A stretch of DNA of 34,186 nt from JAAZAI01 sp050942875 (lineage in GTDB: Bacteria > Verrucomicrobiota > Kiritimatiellia > RFP12 > UBA3636). This document shows positions 31,922 to 34,186 of this stretch, piece after piece. Each line of letters opens with the position of its first letter. The first letter of the stretch is position 1. A model generated the notes under the pieces. The model was not told the DNA's origin. It saw nothing but the letters and a program-made list of their open reading frames with translations, and searched no databases. The stretch is from positions 1-34,186 of the forward strand of contig JBMNOD010000036.1 of NCBI GenBank assembly GCA_050942875.1. Reading direction: 5' to 3'. Made by a program: the position numbers and the translations under genes.

Positions 31922-34047
31922 CAGAAGCAGACCAAGATTTGAAACTTTCGTCTTCCACGACCGAGGAAGCGCCCGAGGAGCCCGTCAAGCGTCCGCGCGG
32001 GCGGCCTCGCAAGACCCCGGCCCCTGCCGAGGATGCCGCTGCTGATTCGGCGGCGTCCGATGCGCCCGTCAAGCGTCCGCGCGGGCGGCCCCGCAAGACC
32101 CCGGCCCCTGCCGAGGATGCCGCTGCTGATTCGGCGGCGTCCGATGCGCCCGTCAAGCGTCCGCGCGGGCGGCCCCGCAAGGCCGCAACACCCGTCGAGG
32201 ACGATGATGCGGTTTTGGATCTCTTTCAGGCGGCGAGCAAGAAGTCGGCTGCATCGGCTATCGACGATTCGCCCGGTGAAACGGCGGCGGCGCCGCCTGC
32301 CGATGATGACGAGGTTCAAGCGAAGCCTTCCCGAGCATCTGCAGAGAAGGCCGCCGAGTCTGAGGAAGAGGATGACGAGCTGATCTCGGTCGCCGGGATC
32401 AGCGAGGAGGAGATTCGTGCCCGGCAAGAGGCGGCCAAGGCGATTGTGGAGAACATTGGCCGTTTGAAGACGGACATGAAGGCCGTGGACTCCTACATTG
32501 TTGCGCCGACGGCGATTCCTGCGGCGCCGGCGCCGACGCCCCGTCGTGCTGCGGAGTTTCCCGATCGGCCGCTCAGTCGCAACGACTACATTCTCCAGCG
32601 TCGTCTCCAGAATGCCGCCAAGCGAATGGATGCCGCGGGCGCACACGCTTCGCGTCCGGTTGGCTCGCCGGTTGAAGCGCAGCCGACGCGCCAGATGAAT
32701 CGCCGTGAACGTCAGCGGATGAACCAACGACAGCGTGCCGCTGCTGAGCAGGGCGGGGCGTCGGCGCCTGCCGTTGAACTGTCCGCCCAGCGCCTTGGCG
32801 AGCTGCAGCGCCTGCCTTCCGCCGAGCTGCTCGCGATGGCCGAGCAGCAGGGGATTGTCGAGACGATTGTCTCGACGGCCCGGCCTGATCTTGTCTTTGC
32901 CCTGCTTCGCAATCACGCCGCTCGTGGCGGAACGGTGATCGGGGAGGGGTTCCTTGAGATCGGCCCCGAGGGTCATGGCTTCTTGCGCAATGTTTTGGCC
33001 GACTACAAGACCAGTGCCGACGATCCCATGGTGCCGCAGCAGGTCGTGCGCCGTTTTGGCCTTCGTCCCGGCGATGCCGTTGAAGGCGTCACACGCCCGC
33101 CGACACGTGATCAGCGCGAGCGCCGCTTTGTCATCACCGACGTCACCGCTGTCAATGGCGTACCGGCGGCCGATTCGCGCCGGGTGCCGTTGTTCGAGTC
33201 GCTTGTCGCGACCTATCCCACGCGCCGCATTCGGCTTGAGACCATCCAGGAAGAGATCGAGATGCGTCTCGTCGATCTGGTCGCGCCGATCGGCTTTGGC
33301 CAGCGGGGGTTGATTGTGGCGCCGCCTCGCACGGGCAAGACGGTGATTTTCCAGAAGATGGCGAACGCGATTTCCGTCAACCATCCCGAGGCCGAGATCG
33401 TCGTCCTGCTGATTGACGAGCGTCCTGAGGAAGTCACGGAAATGAAGCGCAACACGAAGGCCTCGGTCTTCGCCTCGACGTTTGAAGACGGGCCTGAACG
33501 GAGTGTCCAGGTCGCCGAGGTTGCGCTTGATGTCGCTTGCCGCAAGGTGGAGCGCGGTCGCGATGTCGTGATCCTCTTCGACTCCCTCACGCGCCTTGCC
33601 CGCGCTTGCAACGCCGTCCAGTCCAGCGGCGGCAAGATGCTGTCCTGTGGCGTGGACGTCAATGCCCTGGCGCGCACGAAGCGCTTTCTGGGCATGGCGC
33701 GCAACATCGAGGGCGGCGGCTCGCTCACGATCCTTGCGACGGCCATCGTCGAAACGGGCAGTCGGCTTGATGACATGGTGCTTGAGGAATTCAATGGCGT
33801 CGCGAACATGGAGCTTCGCCTGGATCGGCAGATTGCGAAGCGGCGGATCTTCCCGTCGGTCGACATCAAAAACTCGGGCACGTGCAAGGCGGAGTTGCTG
33901 ATGCCCGAGACGGAGCTGGAGCTGGCGCGTCTGCTCCGCAAGGCTGTGGACGACATGCCCGCTGGCGACGACGTCGAGTTTCTTGTCAACCGAATTCGGG
34001 ACGCCGAGACGAATGCGCAGCTAGTCGCTAGTGTGCTGAATTGTTGA
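31918..34047 (+). CDS. rho: Transcription termination factor Rho with AT-hook-bearing N-terminal extension
   Basis: 709 residues, about 290 longer than the roughly 420 of typical Rho. The start overlaps the coaE stop by four bases. Three AT-hook-like blocks (KRPRGRPRK, residues 24-32, 52-60, 80-88) lie in a 28-residue DNA tandem repeat, followed by an acidic, Ala-rich stretch to about 165 and a basic stretch to about 280. Then come Rho_N (LGELQRLPSAELLAMAEQQG), the cold-shock-type RNA site (GEGFLEIGPEGHGFLR) and the RecA-like ATPase with Walker A APPRTGKT (468-475), LLIDERPEEVTEM and Walker B VVILFDSLTRLARACN. The hexameric helicase ends transcripts that are not being translated; the extension could add nucleic-acid contacts or promote condensation, which is inference. 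Confidence 0.95.
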   Translation: MTEADQDLKLSSSTTEEAPEEPVKRPRGRPRKTPAPAEDAAADSAASDAPVKRPRGRPRKTPAPAEDAAADSAASDAPVKRPRGRPRKAATPVEDDDAVLDLFQAASKKSAASAIDDSPGETAAAPPADDDEVQAKPSRASAEKAAESEEEDDELISVAGISEEEIRARQEAAKAIVENIGRLKTDMKAVDSYIVAPTAIPAAPAPTPRRAAEFPDRPLSRNDYILQRRLQNAAKRMDAAGAHASRPVGSPVEAQPTRQMNRRERQRMNQRQRAAAEQGGASAPAVELSAQRLGELQRLPSAELLAMAEQQGIVETIVSTARPDLVFALLRNHAARGGTVIGEGFLEIGPEGHGFLRNVLADYKTSADDPMVPQQVVRRFGLRPGDAVEGVTRPPTRDQRERRFVITDVTAVNGVPAADSRRVPLFESLVATYPTRRIRLETIQEEIEMRLVDLVAPIGFGQRGLIVAPPRTGKTVIFQKMANAISVNHPEAEIVVLLIDERPEEVTEMKRNTKASVFASTFEDGPERSVQVAEVALDVACRKVERGRDVVILFDSLTRLARACNAVQSSGGKMLSCGVDVNALARTKRFLGMARNIEGGGSLTILATAIVETGSRLDDMVLEEFNGVANMELRLDRQIAKRRIFPSVDIKNSGTCKAELLMPETELELARLLRKAVDDMPAGDDVEFLVNRIRDAETNAQLVASVLNC
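31981..32175 (+). repeat. 84-bp in-frame tandem repeat in rho encoding AT-hooks
   Basis: CCCGTCAAGCGTCCGCGC begins at 31981, 32065 and 32149, an exact 84-base (28-codon) period. Units one and two are nearly identical and unit three is truncated after the AT-hook block. Each carries the RGRP core of an AT-hook, flanked by Lys/Arg, then an Ala/Asp/Ser-rich spacer. Near-identity at DNA level marks a recent expansion. Confidence 0.9.
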
Positions 34048-34080
34048 TAGCTTTCCCTTGATTCGTGTGTTCGATTTGCC

Positions 34081-34186
34081 ATGATATCGCGCATGAAACC
34101 ACTCCTCGACCTCCCCCTTCCCGACTCCGACCGCAAGGAACTTGAGCGCCGCGCCAACTCGAAGACCGTCAAGGCGCGCGACAGCT
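34081..34186 (+). CDS. Probable IS630-type transposase, N-terminal fragment cut by the window edge
   Basis: The frame from ATG 34081 (or 34093) runs off the window. It reads MKPLLDLPLPDSDRKELERR, then ANSKTVKARDS. A short Leu/Pro lead followed by (S/T)-x-x-(E/D)-R-x-x-LE-R-x-A and a basic stretch is how IS630-family helix-turn-helix regions begin, but 35 residues are too few to be sure. No ribosome-binding site is evident. The gene sits 33 bases after rho, so an insertion next to an essential gene's 3' end is plausible. Confidence 0.45.
   Translation, partial: MISRMKPLLDLPLPDSDRKELERRANSKTVKARDS

Noticed and set aside
31981..32175. CRISPR or mobile repeat in rho
   Set aside because: The 84-base period is in frame and encodes AT-hook blocks, so it is a coding tandem repeat.

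Overview
This is a bacterial chromosomal window of high GC content. Most genes have a clear Shine-Dalgarno site. No single marker fixes the taxon, but the mix points to the PVC superphylum, most likely Kiritimatiellota, Lentisphaerota or Verrucomicrobiota. That mix includes zinc-ribbon/one-helix envelope proteins, a large secreted beta-helix repertoire, an FGE/SUMF1-fold protein, tandem DUF3857-transglutaminase modules, a Rho with a long basic/acidic extension, and a LacI-controlled glycoside-hydrolase cluster. This placement is inference from gene content, not from a ribosomal or marker-gene comparison.

Layout. 1-142 is the tail of a REP-associated tyrosine transposase (RAYT). A second, intact copy in the same orientation lies at 24583-25626, so about 24 kb of accessory DNA sits between the two. 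From left to right this accessory block holds: (i) 710-4591 (-), a large membrane-anchored surface protein with a zinc ribbon, a Pro-rich linker made of a 129-bp DNA repeat, and HExxH metallopeptidase-like and PKD-like regions; (ii) 4753-5447, a decayed IS66-like element with recognisable inverted ends, followed by the stump of a secreted beta-helix gene; (iii) 6115-9630 (-), a beta-helix/LamG lipoprotein; (iv) 18209 down to 10411 (-), a compact run of five genes: GH5-like hydrolase with an internal carbohydrate-binding module, LacI-family regulator, secreted beta-strand repeat protein, polysaccharide-deacetylase-like protein, second secreted beta-strand repeat protein; (v) 18394-22185 (-), an exported tandem DUF3857/transglutaminase protein whose second module has lost its catalytic residues; (vi) 22411-24309 (+), a membrane-anchored protein with 15 Sel1 repeats.

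Right of the RAYT, a co-directional set (26049-31191) encodes a triple zinc-ribbon membrane protein, two pseudopilin-like proteins, a PilX-like protein, a small lipoprotein and an exported FGE-fold protein. It looks like a minor-pilin or envelope assembly cluster without its own ATPase or platform protein. Then come the housekeeping genes coaE and rho, which overlap by four bases. Rho carries three AT-hook-like repeats. The window ends in the start of a probable IS630-type transposase.

How the parts fit: the five-gene run looks like one polysaccharide-processing operon (hydrolase, deacetylase, surface-displayed repeat proteins) with its repressor encoded inside it. Two AACGTT-centred palindromes, one over the first codons of the hydrolase and one just after the regulator gene, are candidate operators. 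Intergenic DNA is unusually rich in short repeat families: REP hairpins, four heptamer arrays, a GC-rich 129-bp repeat that has entered a coding sequence, and a 40-bp palindrome-containing direct repeat. No tRNA, rRNA or CRISPR array was seen.
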